Part shown: positions 30,554 to 39,552 of the stretch, piece after piece
How positions within the stretch are numbered: the stretch's first letter is position 1
How the letters are laid out: each line of letters opens with the position of its first letter
Origin: an uncultured Bacteroidia bacterium
GTDB taxonomy: Bacteria > Bacteroidota > Bacteroidia > Bacteroidales > F082
Assembly: GCA_902800965.1 (NCBI GenBank)
Contig: CADCGK010000001.1
Location: forward strand, 1 to 64,000
Direction: 5' to 3'
DNA length: 64,000 nt
The notes under the pieces: model-generated
Told to the model about the DNA's origin: nothing
The model's input: the letters and a program-made list of their open reading frames with translations, nothing else
Database searches by the model: none
Translations under genes and position numbers: made by a program

Positions 30554-31216
30554 ATGAAAATCTTGGAAGACAATTACCGGCACAAGGGCTTGCGGCAGCA
30601 ACTCATCAACCAGCTACGCAACGAAGGCTTCAAAGACGAACGCGTACTCTCCGCCCTCAACGAAGTGCCCCGCCATGTCTTTCTTGACTCGTCCTTCGTG
30701 GAGTTCGCCTATTCCGACCAGCCCTTCCCTATTGGAGCGGGACAGACTATCTCGCAGCCTTCCACTGTGGCGATACAGACCAAGCTGCTTTCCGTGGAAC
30801 GAGGCATGAAAGTGTTGGAAATCGGCACCGGATCGGGTTACCAGGCATGCGTATTGGCAGCCATGGGCGCCAAAGTGCATACCATCGAACGGCAACGCAA
30901 TTTGTATTTCCACACCAAAGAGATCCTTGAGCAACTGCCCTACCGCATCAAGGCCTTCCTCGGGGACGGCTTCGAGGGACTGCCCACCTACGCTCCTTTC
31001 GACCGCATCCTCATCACCGCCGGCGCTCCACTAATACCACCCAAGCTCATCGAACAACTCAAGCCTAACGGCATCATGGTCATCCCTATCGACGAAGGGG
31101 AACCCGGCCACCAAAAGATGCGACGCATCACGAAAAACCCCGACGGCACGCTCCGCGAGGAGGTGTTCGGGGATTTTACGTTCGTCCCGATGCTGACTGG
31201 AACAGGTAATGATTGA
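30554..31216 (+). CDS. pcm: Protein-L-isoaspartate O-methyltransferase
   Basis: SAM-dependent repair enzyme for isoaspartyl residues. 220 residues. Motif I EIGTGSGYQACVLAAMG, the upstream GAGQTISQPSTVA substrate loop and the ERQ of motif II are all present, with FDRILITAGAP in motif post-II. The start at 30554 is just after the promoter; an in-frame TTG at 30542 lies within the box. Confidence 0.94.
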   Translation: MKILEDNYRHKGLRQQLINQLRNEGFKDERVLSALNEVPRHVFLDSSFVEFAYSDQPFPIGAGQTISQPSTVAIQTKLLSVERGMKVLEIGTGSGYQACVLAAMGAKVHTIERQRNLYFHTKEILEQLPYRIKAFLGDGFEGLPTYAPFDRILITAGAPLIPPKLIEQLKPNGIMVIPIDEGEPGHQKMRRITKNPDGTLREEVFGDFTFVPMLTGTGND

Positions 31217-31224
31217 GCTTTCCT

Positions 31225-32730
31225 CTACTTAAAGATTCCACCCAAGATAGATCTGAAGATGCTCTTCCCAAGCTGACGTCCGAAGGTCGTCGCCGTGGTG
31301 TTGATGGTCTTCTCGATGGCTTTACGGCCAGTCGATTTCTTCTTGCTCGAAGACTTTGAAGATTTGGCTTTTTCTTTCTCCTTGGCCTCTTTGGCCTTGC
31401 GTTTCTCTTCTTCCTCGGCTTCTTCCTTAGCGCGTTTTTCCTCGCGTTTCTGTTCCTCCACCAACATCTCGTAGGCACTCTCGCGGTCGAAGGTCTTCTC
31501 GTACTGGCCATAGAGGCGCGACTGACGGATGATGGTCTCACGCTGCTCGTCAGTGATGGCACCGATCTGACTCAAGGGGAACAGGATCTTGGCCCGTTCC
31601 ACGATGTTGGGAGCGCCCTTCTCATCAAGGAACGACACCAAGGCCTCGCCGGTGCCGAGTTCAAGGATGGCAGCCTCGGTATTGAAGTTGGGGTTGGTAC
31701 GGAAGGTCTGGGCAGCAGCCTTCACCGTCTTTTGTTCCTTGGGCGTATAAGCCCTCAGACCATGCAATACGCGGTTACCGAGCTGTCCAGCAATAGCCTC
31801 TGGGATGTCGTCAGGACTCTGGGTGATGAAATACACGCCCACGCCCTTGGAACGCACAAGACGGATGACCTGCTCGATCTTATCGACCAAGGCCTTCGAA
31901 GTGTCCTTGAACAGCATGTGGGCCTCGTCGAAGAAGAAGATCAGCTTGGGCAGTTCCAGGTCACCTACCTCGGGCAGCTGGGTGTAGAGCTCGCTCAGCA
32001 GCCACAGCAGGAAGGTGGAATAGAGCTTGGGATTCAGCATCAGCTTGTCGGCAGCCAGCACGTTCATGATGCCTTGCCCCTGCTCGGTCTGCAAGAAATC
32101 ATACACGTTGAAGGAAGGCTCGCCAAAGAACTGGTCGGCGCCCTCGGCCTCCAAAGCTAACAAGGCACGTTGGATGGCACCCACGCTCATCGAAGTGATG
32201 GTGCCGTAAGTGGTGGTAAACTCCCTGGCGTTCTTGGCCACGTAGTCAAGCATCAAGCGAAGGTCCTTCATGTCAATCAGCAACAGTCCACGGTCGTCGG
32301 CAATCTTGAACACGATGTTCAAGACACCCGTCTGGGTCTCGTTGAGGTTGAGGAGACGGGCCAACAACTGCGGTCCCATATCGGAGATGGTAGCTCTCAG
32401 CGGATGTCCCTGTTCCCCGAACACGTCGAAGAAACGCGTCGGCATCCCTTTGAACTGCGGGTTCTCGATGCCAAACTCTGGGCAACGTTTCTCAATGAAG
32501 CCGCTCATCTTACCGGGTTGGCTGATGCCGGATAGGTCTCCCTTCATATCAGCCATGAAACAAGGGACACCAGCTTGGCCGAACGATTCAGCGATGACTT
32601 GCAAGGTGACGGTCTTACCCGTACCCGTGGCGCCACAGATCAAACCATGACGATTGGCCATCTTGCCGACCATATTGATCGGCCCATTATCGCAATGCGC
32701 AATGTAAAATTGTTTGTCTTCTGTAAACAT
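31225..32730 (-). CDS. HerA-like ATPase (DUF853/YjgR family)
   Basis: 501 residues. P-loop GATGTGKT near residue 34 in the HerA/FtsK class, Walker B LIFFFDEAHMLF, and a sensor region around KGVGVYFITQSPDDIP. After about residue 420 comes a highly charged Glu/Lys/Ala coiled coil and then a short helix ending SILGGIFK. The family is widespread, but its substrate (DNA or protein) is not established. It runs 12 bp behind trmB, a gap made of heptamer repeats. Confidence 0.88.
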   Translation of the reverse strand: MFTEDKQFYIAHCDNGPINMVGKMANRHGLICGATGTGKTVTLQVIAESFGQAGVPCFMADMKGDLSGISQPGKMSGFIEKRCPEFGIENPQFKGMPTRFFDVFGEQGHPLRATISDMGPQLLARLLNLNETQTGVLNIVFKIADDRGLLLIDMKDLRLMLDYVAKNAREFTTTYGTITSMSVGAIQRALLALEAEGADQFFGEPSFNVYDFLQTEQGQGIMNVLAADKLMLNPKLYSTFLLWLLSELYTQLPEVGDLELPKLIFFFDEAHMLFKDTSKALVDKIEQVIRLVRSKGVGVYFITQSPDDIPEAIAGQLGNRVLHGLRAYTPKEQKTVKAAAQTFRTNPNFNTEAAILELGTGEALVSFLDEKGAPNIVERAKILFPLSQIGAITDEQRETIIRQSRLYGQYEKTFDRESAYEMLVEEQKREEKRAKEEAEEEEKRKAKEAKEKEKAKSSKSSSKKKSTGRKAIEKTINTTATTFGRQLGKSIFRSILGGIFK

Positions 32731-32768
32731 AACTTTTATCTTTTATCTCTTATCATTTATCTTAAATC
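32731..32768 (-). repeat. Tandem GATAAAA heptamers between trmB and the HerA-like gene
   Basis: Minus-strand units agataaa, tgataag and gataaaa span the trmB stop codon and the gap to the next gene. The trmB C-terminus (INDKR) is encoded by them. Confidence 0.75.
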
Positions 32769-33432
32769 TCAAATACTTGATTGTCAGCCCTTGATCGAGC
32801 CACATCTGCTCATAGAAGGTACGTATCGTCTTGACTTCCAGATCATCATCATTGGCGTAAAGATCGTCGGTGGCGTACAGCAAAGGCAGACCTTGTTTTT
32901 CAATCACCTCATGCAGCGTGAACTCATACATGATGGGACTATCGGTCTTGAGGTTTAGGATGCCGTCAGGTCGGACGATCTTACGATAGCGTTCCAGAAA
33001 CTCAGGTGAGGTAAGGCGATGTCGGGCGTTGCGTTCGCCCTCGCCCGGATGGGGATCGGGAAAAGTAACCCATATCTCGCTAACTTCATCGGGAGCGAAG
33101 AAATGCTCGATCTGGTCGATGCGGGTGCGGATGAAGGCCACATTGGTCAAGCCTTCCTCCCTCGCTTGGGTCAAGCCGCGCCACATACGCGCACCCTTGA
33201 TGTCTACCCCTATGTAGTTGATGTCGCGATGCGCTCTGGCTAGCCCCACGGTGTATTCTCCTTTGCCGCAACCGAGTTCCAACACGATGGGGTTGTCGTT
33301 GCGGAAGAAGTCGGAATGCCACTTTCCTTGCAAGGGGAACCCCTCTTCCATGATGCGCTCGTAGGAGTATTGGAACAGATTGTCGAACGACCTGTTCTCC
33401 TCAAATTTCTGCAGTTTGTTCTTCTTGCTCAT
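32743..33432 (-). CDS. trmB: tRNA (guanine-N7-)-methyltransferase
   Basis: Methylates G46 of tRNA with SAM. 229 residues. SAM-binding motif LELGCGKGEYTVGLA and the FPDPHP motif followed by an Arg/His-rich segment (GEGERNARHRLT) in place of the common WPKKRHHKRR. The last four residues come from the tandem repeat that follows. 7 bp after the SPOR gene. Confidence 0.94.
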   Translation of the reverse strand: MSKKNKLQKFEENRSFDNLFQYSYERIMEEGFPLQGKWHSDFFRNDNPIVLELGCGKGEYTVGLARAHRDINYIGVDIKGARMWRGLTQAREEGLTNVAFIRTRIDQIEHFFAPDEVSEIWVTFPDPHPGEGERNARHRLTSPEFLERYRKIVRPDGILNLKTDSPIMYEFTLHEVIEKQGLPLLYATDDLYANDDDLEVKTIRTFYEQMWLDQGLTIKYLRFKINDKR

Positions 33433-33439
33433 GGTGGGT

Positions 33440-34552
33440 TTATTTGGTCAGGATCCATGCTTTGTTGTTTGCGTTTGCTTTGATTTCGGCGAGATCAGCC
33501 TTGGCTTCCTCGATCGTCGCATATTGGCCGAAGCACACATAATACATCGAGCCTCTCTGCATGAGGAAGGCACCCGGGTAGCCTTGTTCCTGAATCGGCT
33601 TAAGATAGTTCTCGGCATTGGACTGCTGAGAGAAACAACCTGCAATGACGGAATAAGGCAACAGTTCAGCGTATGGCAAGATAGCCTTAACAACAGGTTC
33701 GACAACGGGGTTGACAACAACATCGGGAACGGTCTCCTGGACAGTGTCTATCTCCTGAATGGTATCCGTCACACTGATGGTATCGCTCGCCTCAACAGGT
33801 ACCGTCATGGGTTCATGATAGTAGGAGACCATCTCAGCCAGCGTCGCCGAATCGGGTTCGGGAGCGGCTACAACGACTTGTGGCGATGGTGTTGGCTTAA
33901 CAGGGATATCCAGATGTATCACCTCCAAGAAGTAGAGGATACACAATATGGCCAAGATGCAAAGGATCGCCCAAAAAGAGGCTGACAACACCCTTTTCCA
34001 ACGTCCCCTGCGATAATGATCCTCATCACCTAAGTCTTGATGGACGGATTTCTCGTCAACGGTCATGGGGGTGTTCTGGTCTTTGATCTGTGCGGCAACC
34101 CTCGTCTTCCAGTCGTCCTGTCGGCTGCCTCCAAACAAAGGCTGGGGATTCAAGTCACTGAGACCGAAGGCATCGGCGTTGAAGTTAGAGGCTTCAGCCG
34201 CTTCAAAGACCGGCTCCTGATTTCCATTGAAAGACATGGTTCCCACTTCAGGAAAGTTCACAACCTCGCCTGACTTAAGTTTGGTGTAACAATCCGAGAC
34301 AAACAACGACAGCTGCTGACGGGCGTCTTCTTCACTGATGGTGTCATGTGCCATCATATAATGGATCAACAGATCGTTCTCCTCGCGTTGCTGGGGATCG
34401 AAGCTGATGGTAGAGGAAGGCCTCTCGAACTGATTGGTGATGACGTTGACCTTAGCCCCCTCGTCATGACGTAAAAAAGCGCCAAAGCCAGGCACAATCA
34501 CGGCATCGTGATCATAAAGGAGGGCTGCTATGGCATCGTATATCTTGTTCAT
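33440..34552 (-). CDS. HU-CCDC81/SPOR domain protein
   Basis: 370 residues. Two N-terminal HU-like domains (about 1-70 with VIVPGFGAFLRHDEGAKV, and 75-130), typical of the Bacteroidetes HU-CCDC81 pair; a linker; one membrane helix (about 197-216, ASFWAILCILAILCILYFLE); a periplasmic proline/valine-rich region; and a C-terminal SPOR domain (about 290-370) that binds denuded peptidoglycan. Likely an inner-membrane protein with a cytosolic nucleoid- or partner-binding end. The start is set at MNKIYDAIAAL because it overlaps the kdsB stop as ATGA; the longer frame upstream lies inside kdsB. Confidence 0.85.
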   Translation of the reverse strand: MNKIYDAIAALLYDHDAVIVPGFGAFLRHDEGAKVNVITNQFERPSSTISFDPQQREENDLLIHYMMAHDTISEEDARQQLSLFVSDCYTKLKSGEVVNFPEVGTMSFNGNQEPVFEAAEASNFNADAFGLSDLNPQPLFGGSRQDDWKTRVAAQIKDQNTPMTVDEKSVHQDLGDEDHYRRGRWKRVLSASFWAILCILAILCILYFLEVIHLDIPVKPTPSPQVVVAAPEPDSATLAEMVSYYHEPMTVPVEASDTISVTDTIQEIDTVQETVPDVVVNPVVEPVVKAILPYAELLPYSVIAGCFSQQSNAENYLKPIQEQGYPGAFLMQRGSMYYVCFGQYATIEEAKADLAEIKANANNKAWILTK

Positions 34553-35292
34553 TGAAGGATTTCTTGAGGGATGTTCAACAAATCTTGAGGCGTGTCGATG
34601 GCAATTGAATCGTCGCATTGTGTGACAGCCACGCGGATGTGCAGGCCGTTTTCGAGCCATCGCAGTTGCTCCAGTGACTCGGCCTGCTCAAGACGACCCA
34701 TAGGCATGGAGGCGATGGTGCGAAGGGTGTCGGCCTTATAGGCATAAATGCCAATATGACGAAAATAATCCACCTTCTCGATCCATCGATCCCGCTCACA
34801 GCCTCTTACGAAAGGCAGCGGATGGCGGCTGAAATACAAGGCATCACCACGAACATCGAAGACCACCTTGACAACGTTGGGGTTGTCGATCATGGACGGA
34901 TCGGTTATTCTTTTTGCCAAGGTGGCGAGACAGGTGTCATCGCGACGGATAAGGTCTGTCACCTGATCGACCATTTTAGGATCGATAAAAGGCTCGTCGC
35001 CTTGGATGTTCACCACGGCATGATAGTTGCCCCCCATTAGGTCAAGTGCCTCGCGACAGCGGTCGGTGCCGCTCTTGTGGTCGGCACGAGTCATCACGGC
35101 CTTGCCTCCGAATGTCAGCACTTCATCGAAGATACGCTGGTCATCGGTAGCCACCACGACATCGTCCAACGACGATTTCAGGACCTGCTCATAGGTCCTG
35201 CGGATCATCGTCTTTTCCCCGATCATCGCCAAGGGCTTGCCAGGGAAACGCGTTGAGCCGTAACGGGCGGGTATGATGCCGAGCACTTTCAT
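34549..35292 (-). CDS. kdsB: 3-deoxy-manno-octulosonate cytidylyltransferase
   Basis: Makes CMP-Kdo for lipopolysaccharide core synthesis. 247 residues. N-terminal IPARYGSTRFPGKPLA nucleotide-binding loop, NIQGDEPFI metal-site motif and HIGIYAYK. It overlaps its neighbours on both sides by a few bases (deoxynucleoside kinase upstream, SPOR gene downstream), so all three are one transcript. Confidence 0.96.
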   Translation of the reverse strand: MKVLGIIPARYGSTRFPGKPLAMIGEKTMIRRTYEQVLKSSLDDVVVATDDQRIFDEVLTFGGKAVMTRADHKSGTDRCREALDLMGGNYHAVVNIQGDEPFIDPKMVDQVTDLIRRDDTCLATLAKRITDPSMIDNPNVVKVVFDVRGDALYFSRHPLPFVRGCERDRWIEKVDYFRHIGIYAYKADTLRTIASMPMGRLEQAESLEQLRWLENGLHIRVAVTQCDDSIAIDTPQDLLNIPQEILQ

Positions 35293-35903
35293 CAGAACAG
35301 GCCGTTCAACGAGGCCTCGATCTTCTCGATGATGACACTCAAGTCCTCGGGTTTCTCCACATCAAGGTTATCCATGTCGATGATAAGCAGCTTGCCATCC
35401 TTGTAGCCGCTGATCCATTCCTCATAGCGGTCGTTGAGGTTGCTCAGGTAGTCCAGACGGATCGACTGCTCGTAGTCGCGGTTTCGCTTGGCAATCTGAC
35501 GGATCAAGGTCGGCACCGAAGCGCGGAGATAGATCAGCAAGTCGGGCGGCTGCAGGAACTTCGTCATCAGTTCAAACAATGACTTGTAGTTCTCAAAGTC
35601 GCGTGACTCCATCAGACCCATCGAATAAAGGTTGGGCGCGAAGATCATGGCATCTTCATAGATAGTACGGTCCTGAACGACGTCCTTCCCGCTGTTGCGG
35701 ATGTCGATCACCTGACGGAAACGGCTGTTGAGGAAGAAAATCTGGATATTGAATGACCAGCGTTGCATGTCTTCATAGAAGCTGTCCAGATAGGGATTGT
35801 GGTCCACTTCTTCGAAATGCGGCGTCCAGCCGAAATGCTTGGCTAACAGACGCGTCAGGGTGGTTTTCCCTGAACCGATATTTCCAGCGATAGCTATATG
35901 CAT
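35292..35903 (-). CDS. Deoxynucleoside kinase (dCK/dGK family)
   Basis: Phosphorylates deoxynucleosides for salvage. 203 residues. P-loop GNIGSGKTT (7-15), the DRTIYED motif with the catalytic acidic residue and the lid region RNRDYEQSIRLDYLSNLND. Whether it prefers purine or pyrimidine nucleosides cannot be told. First gene of the kinase-kdsB-SPOR-trmB-HerA operon; the stop overlaps the kdsB start by one base. Confidence 0.92.
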   Translation of the reverse strand: MHIAIAGNIGSGKTTLTRLLAKHFGWTPHFEEVDHNPYLDSFYEDMQRWSFNIQIFFLNSRFRQVIDIRNSGKDVVQDRTIYEDAMIFAPNLYSMGLMESRDFENYKSLFELMTKFLQPPDLLIYLRASVPTLIRQIAKRNRDYEQSIRLDYLSNLNDRYEEWISGYKDGKLLIIDMDNLDVEKPEDLSVIIEKIEASLNGLF

Positions 35904-35980
35904 AATGGTAAGATTATTTCAATCTGCGAAGATAATAAAAAATTCTTACTTCTTGCTTCTAAATTCTAAATTCTTTAGAA

Positions 35981-37063
35981 TCACTTCGGTGCCTTGGCAA
36001 GACAATAAATTGCAAGAAGCGCATATATGATATTGGGAATCCACGCAGCTAAAGCTGGAGACGCCACGCCGTTGACGCCGAAGGCCTTGCCGATTTGGCT
36101 GAACAGCACGTAGGCAAATGCGATGGTGATGCCAAAACCGAGGTGCATGCCCATACCGCCCTTGATCTTTCGACTCGACAAGGCCGCTCCGATGAGCGTC
36201 AGGATAAGAATGGCTGCTGGCTGGGCCATGCGTTGGTGCATCTCCACTTCATAACGCAGAATTCCCTCTGACCCTCGCTGCCGCATCACCCTGATATGAT
36301 CCCGCAACTCGAAAAAATTCATCTCCTCGAAGTCCTCCTTCATATTGTAAAAGTCACCGGGTGAAAGCTTCGCGATAATGGTATCGATGGAGTTCGCATT
36401 GACGATGCGCTCCCGGTCACCTTCAATATAACGCTGTGTCACAAAGTCGATACGCCACCGATGCTCATCGTCAGGGTTGTGATAAATGACATCCGACATC
36501 ATCTTGTAAACCAATTCGTTGTTACTGTAGCGTTCAACAGCAAACTTATAGCCAAGATCACGCTTCAGGTCGTACATCGAAACATATACAAATTCATCCT
36601 TGTCCGTCTGAATATGCAAATTCGCGCCAGAGCTCTTGGTGAGATGCTCGATATACTCATCCTTGAACTGTCGGCGTATTTCATTCATATTGGGAATCAA
36701 GAAGTTACCAAGATACAGCGACATCACTGTCAGCAGCAAGGCACCAACTACATATGGATAAAGGAACCGCCAAAAACTGACGCCACTACTGAGCACGGCC
36801 ACCACCTCGGAATGGGTTGCCATCTTCGAGGTGAAGAAAATCACAGAAATAAATGTGAAAAGGTGGATGAACTGATTGGTGAAGTAAGGAATGGAAGTCA
36901 AGTAATGATCGACAATCACCCGATGCCATGGCGCATTATGCTTCAAGAAGGCATCGATATTCTCCGAAAGGTCGAACACGATGATGATCATCATCAACAA
37001 TGCGACGGCGAAAAAGAAGGTGCCGATGAACTTTTTCAATATGTATAGATCCAGCTTCTTCAA
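35981..37063 (-). CDS. LptF/LptG-type permease (YjgP/YjgQ family)
   Basis: 360 residues. Six predicted membrane helices, three at each end, around a periplasmic jelly-roll-like domain (about 105-255). It begins LDLYILKKFIGTFFFAVALL, the characteristic first helix. Members form the inner-membrane part of the LPS export machine with LptB. Its start overlaps the tgt stop. Confidence 0.9.
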   Translation of the reverse strand: MKKLDLYILKKFIGTFFFAVALLMMIIIVFDLSENIDAFLKHNAPWHRVIVDHYLTSIPYFTNQFIHLFTFISVIFFTSKMATHSEVVAVLSSGVSFWRFLYPYVVGALLLTVMSLYLGNFLIPNMNEIRRQFKDEYIEHLTKSSGANLHIQTDKDEFVYVSMYDLKRDLGYKFAVERYSNNELVYKMMSDVIYHNPDDEHRWRIDFVTQRYIEGDRERIVNANSIDTIIAKLSPGDFYNMKEDFEEMNFFELRDHIRVMRQRGSEGILRYEVEMHQRMAQPAAILILTLIGAALSSRKIKGGMGMHLGFGITIAFAYVLFSQIGKAFGVNGVASPALAAWIPNIIYALLAIYCLAKAPK

Positions 37064-38190
37064 AGTCTGCGCGTTATTTTAGGCATCATGCCGTCCTTCC
37101 ATGAAGTGAAGTCGCCAGCGACGATATGCTTTCTGGCTTCTTTGACGAGCCAAAGGTAGAACCCGAGGTTGTGAAGGCTAGCGATCATGGGACCCAGGAT
37201 CTCTCCCGCGACAAAGAGATGACGCAGGTAAGCCTTGGAATATTGTGCATCGACGAAAGTTTCCCCGTTAGGATCCACCGGTGAGAAGTCGGTACGCCAT
37301 TTCTCGTTTTTTAAGTTGATGATGCCTTCAGATGTGAAGATCATGCCATTGCGCCCGTTGCGGGTAGGCATCACGCAATCGAACATATCGACACCTCGCT
37401 CGATTCCTTCGAGGATGTTGGCTGGCGTACCCACGCCCATCAGGTAACGTGGCCGATCCTTGGGCAGGATGGTGTTGACGAGTTCTATCATCTCGTACAT
37501 CTTCTCCGTCGGCTCCCCTACCGCCAGTCCGCCGATGGCATTGCCATAAGCGTTCTTCGAGGCGATGTATTCGGCCGATTGCTCCCTAAGGTCGCGATAG
37601 ACACAGCCCTGCACGATGGGGAAAAGCGCCTGCTCGTAGCCATATTTCGGTTCTGTCTCCGAGAAACGCTCCACGCAACGGTCGAGCCAGCGATGAGTAC
37701 GTTCCATCGACTGCTTGGCGTAGTGGTAATCAGCCGTTCCAGGCGTGCATTCATCGAAAGCCATGATGATATCGGCGCCGATGCTCCGTTGGATGTCCAT
37801 GACGCGCTCTGGGGTGAAGAGATGCCTCGATCCATCAATGTGCGACTGAAACGTCACACCTTCCTCTTTCATCTTGCGGATACCCGTAAGCGAGAACACC
37901 TGGAATCCGCCGCTGTCGGTGAGGATAGGACGGTCCCACCCGTTGAAACGGTGCAGTCCACCGACTGCCTCTAACACGTCGAGCCCAGGGCGGAGATAGA
38001 GATGGTAGGTGTTGCCAAGGATGATCTGCGCCTTGACCTCGTCGCGGATGTCGCGGATGTGGCAAGCCTTAACGGATCCTACCGTGCCTACAGGCATGAA
38101 GATTGGGGTTTCTATGGGGCCATGATCCGTGTGCAATACACCTGCCCGGGCGTTGCTTTTCGGATCATTGGCTGACAAGGTAAATTTCAT
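37060..38190 (-). CDS. tgt: tRNA-guanine transglycosylase
   Basis: Exchanges G34 for a queuosine precursor in tRNAs for Asp, Asn, His and Tyr. 376 residues. DSGGFQVFSL, FDECTPG, GGLAVGEP and MFDCVMPTRNGRNG are all present, with the catalytic Asp in the last and in DSGGF. The zinc site is unusual: where other bacterial enzymes have Cys-X-Cys-XX-Cys this one reads GETFVDAQYSKAYLRHL with no cysteine, though the later His (LHNLGFYL) remains. Start at 38190 (MKFTLSAND); the longer frame begins inside the promoter box. Confidence 0.94.
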   Translation of the reverse strand: MKFTLSANDPKSNARAGVLHTDHGPIETPIFMPVGTVGSVKACHIRDIRDEVKAQIILGNTYHLYLRPGLDVLEAVGGLHRFNGWDRPILTDSGGFQVFSLTGIRKMKEEGVTFQSHIDGSRHLFTPERVMDIQRSIGADIIMAFDECTPGTADYHYAKQSMERTHRWLDRCVERFSETEPKYGYEQALFPIVQGCVYRDLREQSAEYIASKNAYGNAIGGLAVGEPTEKMYEMIELVNTILPKDRPRYLMGVGTPANILEGIERGVDMFDCVMPTRNGRNGMIFTSEGIINLKNEKWRTDFSPVDPNGETFVDAQYSKAYLRHLFVAGEILGPMIASLHNLGFYLWLVKEARKHIVAGDFTSWKDGMMPKITRRL

Positions 38191-38205
38191 TGCTAGAATT
38201 TTTTG

Positions 38206-38213
38206 CAAAGGTA
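38206..38213 (-). promoter_or_regulatory. -7 box for tgt-lptG
   Basis: TACCTTTG on the minus strand, 15 bp before the tgt start. Confidence 0.6.
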
Positions 38214-38224
38214 AAAAAATTCTC

Positions 38225-38232
38225 TATTTTTG
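38225..38232 (+). promoter_or_regulatory. -7 box for the glycosyltransferase gene
   Basis: TATTTTTG, 23 bp before the GTG start. Divergent from the tgt box 12 bp away. Confidence 0.5.
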
Positions 38233-38255
38233 CACATCTATTTGGAGGATCCGCC

Positions 38256-39422
38256 GTGAGCATCGACTTTTTCTATAACCGCCTGTCTTTTTACATCTTA
38301 GCCCTTTTCATCCTTATGCTGGTCATCCAGCTTGGCATCCACTGGATTCGTTTTTCGAAGCTCGCCTTCTTCAAGCGTTATCCACGAATCAAACGGAACG
38401 ATGAGCTGGAGCCCGTCTCCATCGTGGTCTGTGCCCGCGACGCCTACGAGCAGCTCACAGAGCTAATCCCCATGCTGCTCGGTCAAGATTATCCCCAGTT
38501 TGAGGTGGTGGTGGTGAACGACTGCTCCGACGATGAGACCGAGGAGTACCTGAAGGACCTGGAACGCCGCGAGCCTCGCATCAAGCCTGTGCAGCTCAGG
38601 CAGCACCTCAACTTCTTCAACGGCAAGAAATTCCCCCTCTCGATGGGCATCAAATCTGCCTCTTACGACCTCATGGTGCTCACCGACTTCGACTGCATGC
38701 CCACCAGCGAGCAATGGCTGCGCAGCGTGGTCAGCTGCTACGACTACGACACCGAGGTGGTCATCGGCTACGCAAGGCTGAGAGACACTGGAGGGCTGCT
38801 CAACCGGCTGATGCGTTTCGAGAACTTGCAGAACGGCATGATGTACCTCTCCTCGGCCCTGGCAGGCAAGCCTTACATGGGCGTAGGCAAGAACCTCTCT
38901 TACCGACAGCGGCTGTTTTTCGAAAACAAAGGCTTCACCTCGCATTATGGCAAGAATGCCGGTGAGGACGACCTCTTCATCAGCCAAGTAGCCACAAAGA
39001 AAAACACTAAGGTACAGGTGGACGACGAGAACACCATCACCTGTGCCCCATCCGGCAGTTTCATCACATGGGCACGTGAGCGTTGCAACAAGTATTCCAC
39101 CATTCCGATGCACCGTCTTGGCGTTCGTCTTACGATGGCTATTCATTACTGCTCGCAGTTTTTGTTTTATGCGGCTTTCATCGCCCTGTTTTTCTTGAGT
39201 CCTGCATTCACGGTAGGCACCGAGACGCCTTACGCTGCGTACTACTTCCCCACATTGGTTTTCTTGTTCCTGCTGCGATACATCACCCAGATGATCCTCT
39301 ATCGCGGTGCCTCCAAGCGCCTGGGCGAACACGGACTCTTGCCTGGCTTGATCCTTTGGGATTTCATTTTCGCCCTGTTGACGCCCATCTTCCGCATCAC
39401 CGGAAGGATGACGAAGGAATGA
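38256..39422 (+). CDS. Membrane-bound family 2 glycosyltransferase
   Basis: 388 residues. One N-terminal helix (about 8-28), a GT-A catalytic domain with VSIVVCARDAYEQL, VVVNDCSDDETEEY, the DFDCMPTS metal motif and an EDDLF motif, then three or four C-terminal helices. Resembles enzymes that extend surface polysaccharides; donor and acceptor are unknown. The GTG at 38256 is chosen because it follows the promoter box and has GGAGG 7 bases upstream, one of the few clear Shine-Dalgarno sites here; the frame open from 38190 would start before the promoter. Confidence 0.88.
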   Translation: MSIDFFYNRLSFYILALFILMLVIQLGIHWIRFSKLAFFKRYPRIKRNDELEPVSIVVCARDAYEQLTELIPMLLGQDYPQFEVVVVNDCSDDETEEYLKDLERREPRIKPVQLRQHLNFFNGKKFPLSMGIKSASYDLMVLTDFDCMPTSEQWLRSVVSCYDYDTEVVIGYARLRDTGGLLNRLMRFENLQNGMMYLSSALAGKPYMGVGKNLSYRQRLFFENKGFTSHYGKNAGEDDLFISQVATKKNTKVQVDDENTITCAPSGSFITWARERCNKYSTIPMHRLGVRLTMAIHYCSQFLFYAAFIALFFLSPAFTVGTETPYAAYYFPTLVFLFLLRYITQMILYRGASKRLGEHGLLPGLILWDFIFALLTPIFRITGRMTKE

Positions 39423-39491
39423 TATTAACAGCCATTGTTTTTTGTTCATAAAATCCCAATAATAATTAAGGTGTATTATTGGAAGTTTTTG

Positions 39492-39499
39492 TATTATTG
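39492..39499 (+). promoter_or_regulatory. Possible -7 box for the large T9SS protein
   Basis: TATTATTG, one mismatch from TAnnTTTG, preceded by a TTTTTG. It gives a leader of about 50 nt to the ATG at 39553. Confidence 0.35.
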
Positions 39500-39552
39500 C
39501 ATCCCAAATGGACAAAAATCAACAAATAATCAACAATAAAAACAACCCAACA

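Noticed and set aside
38190..38255. Longer N-terminus of the membrane glycosyltransferase
   Set aside because: It would start upstream of the promoter and within the tgt promoter region; the GTG at 38256 has a ribosome binding site.
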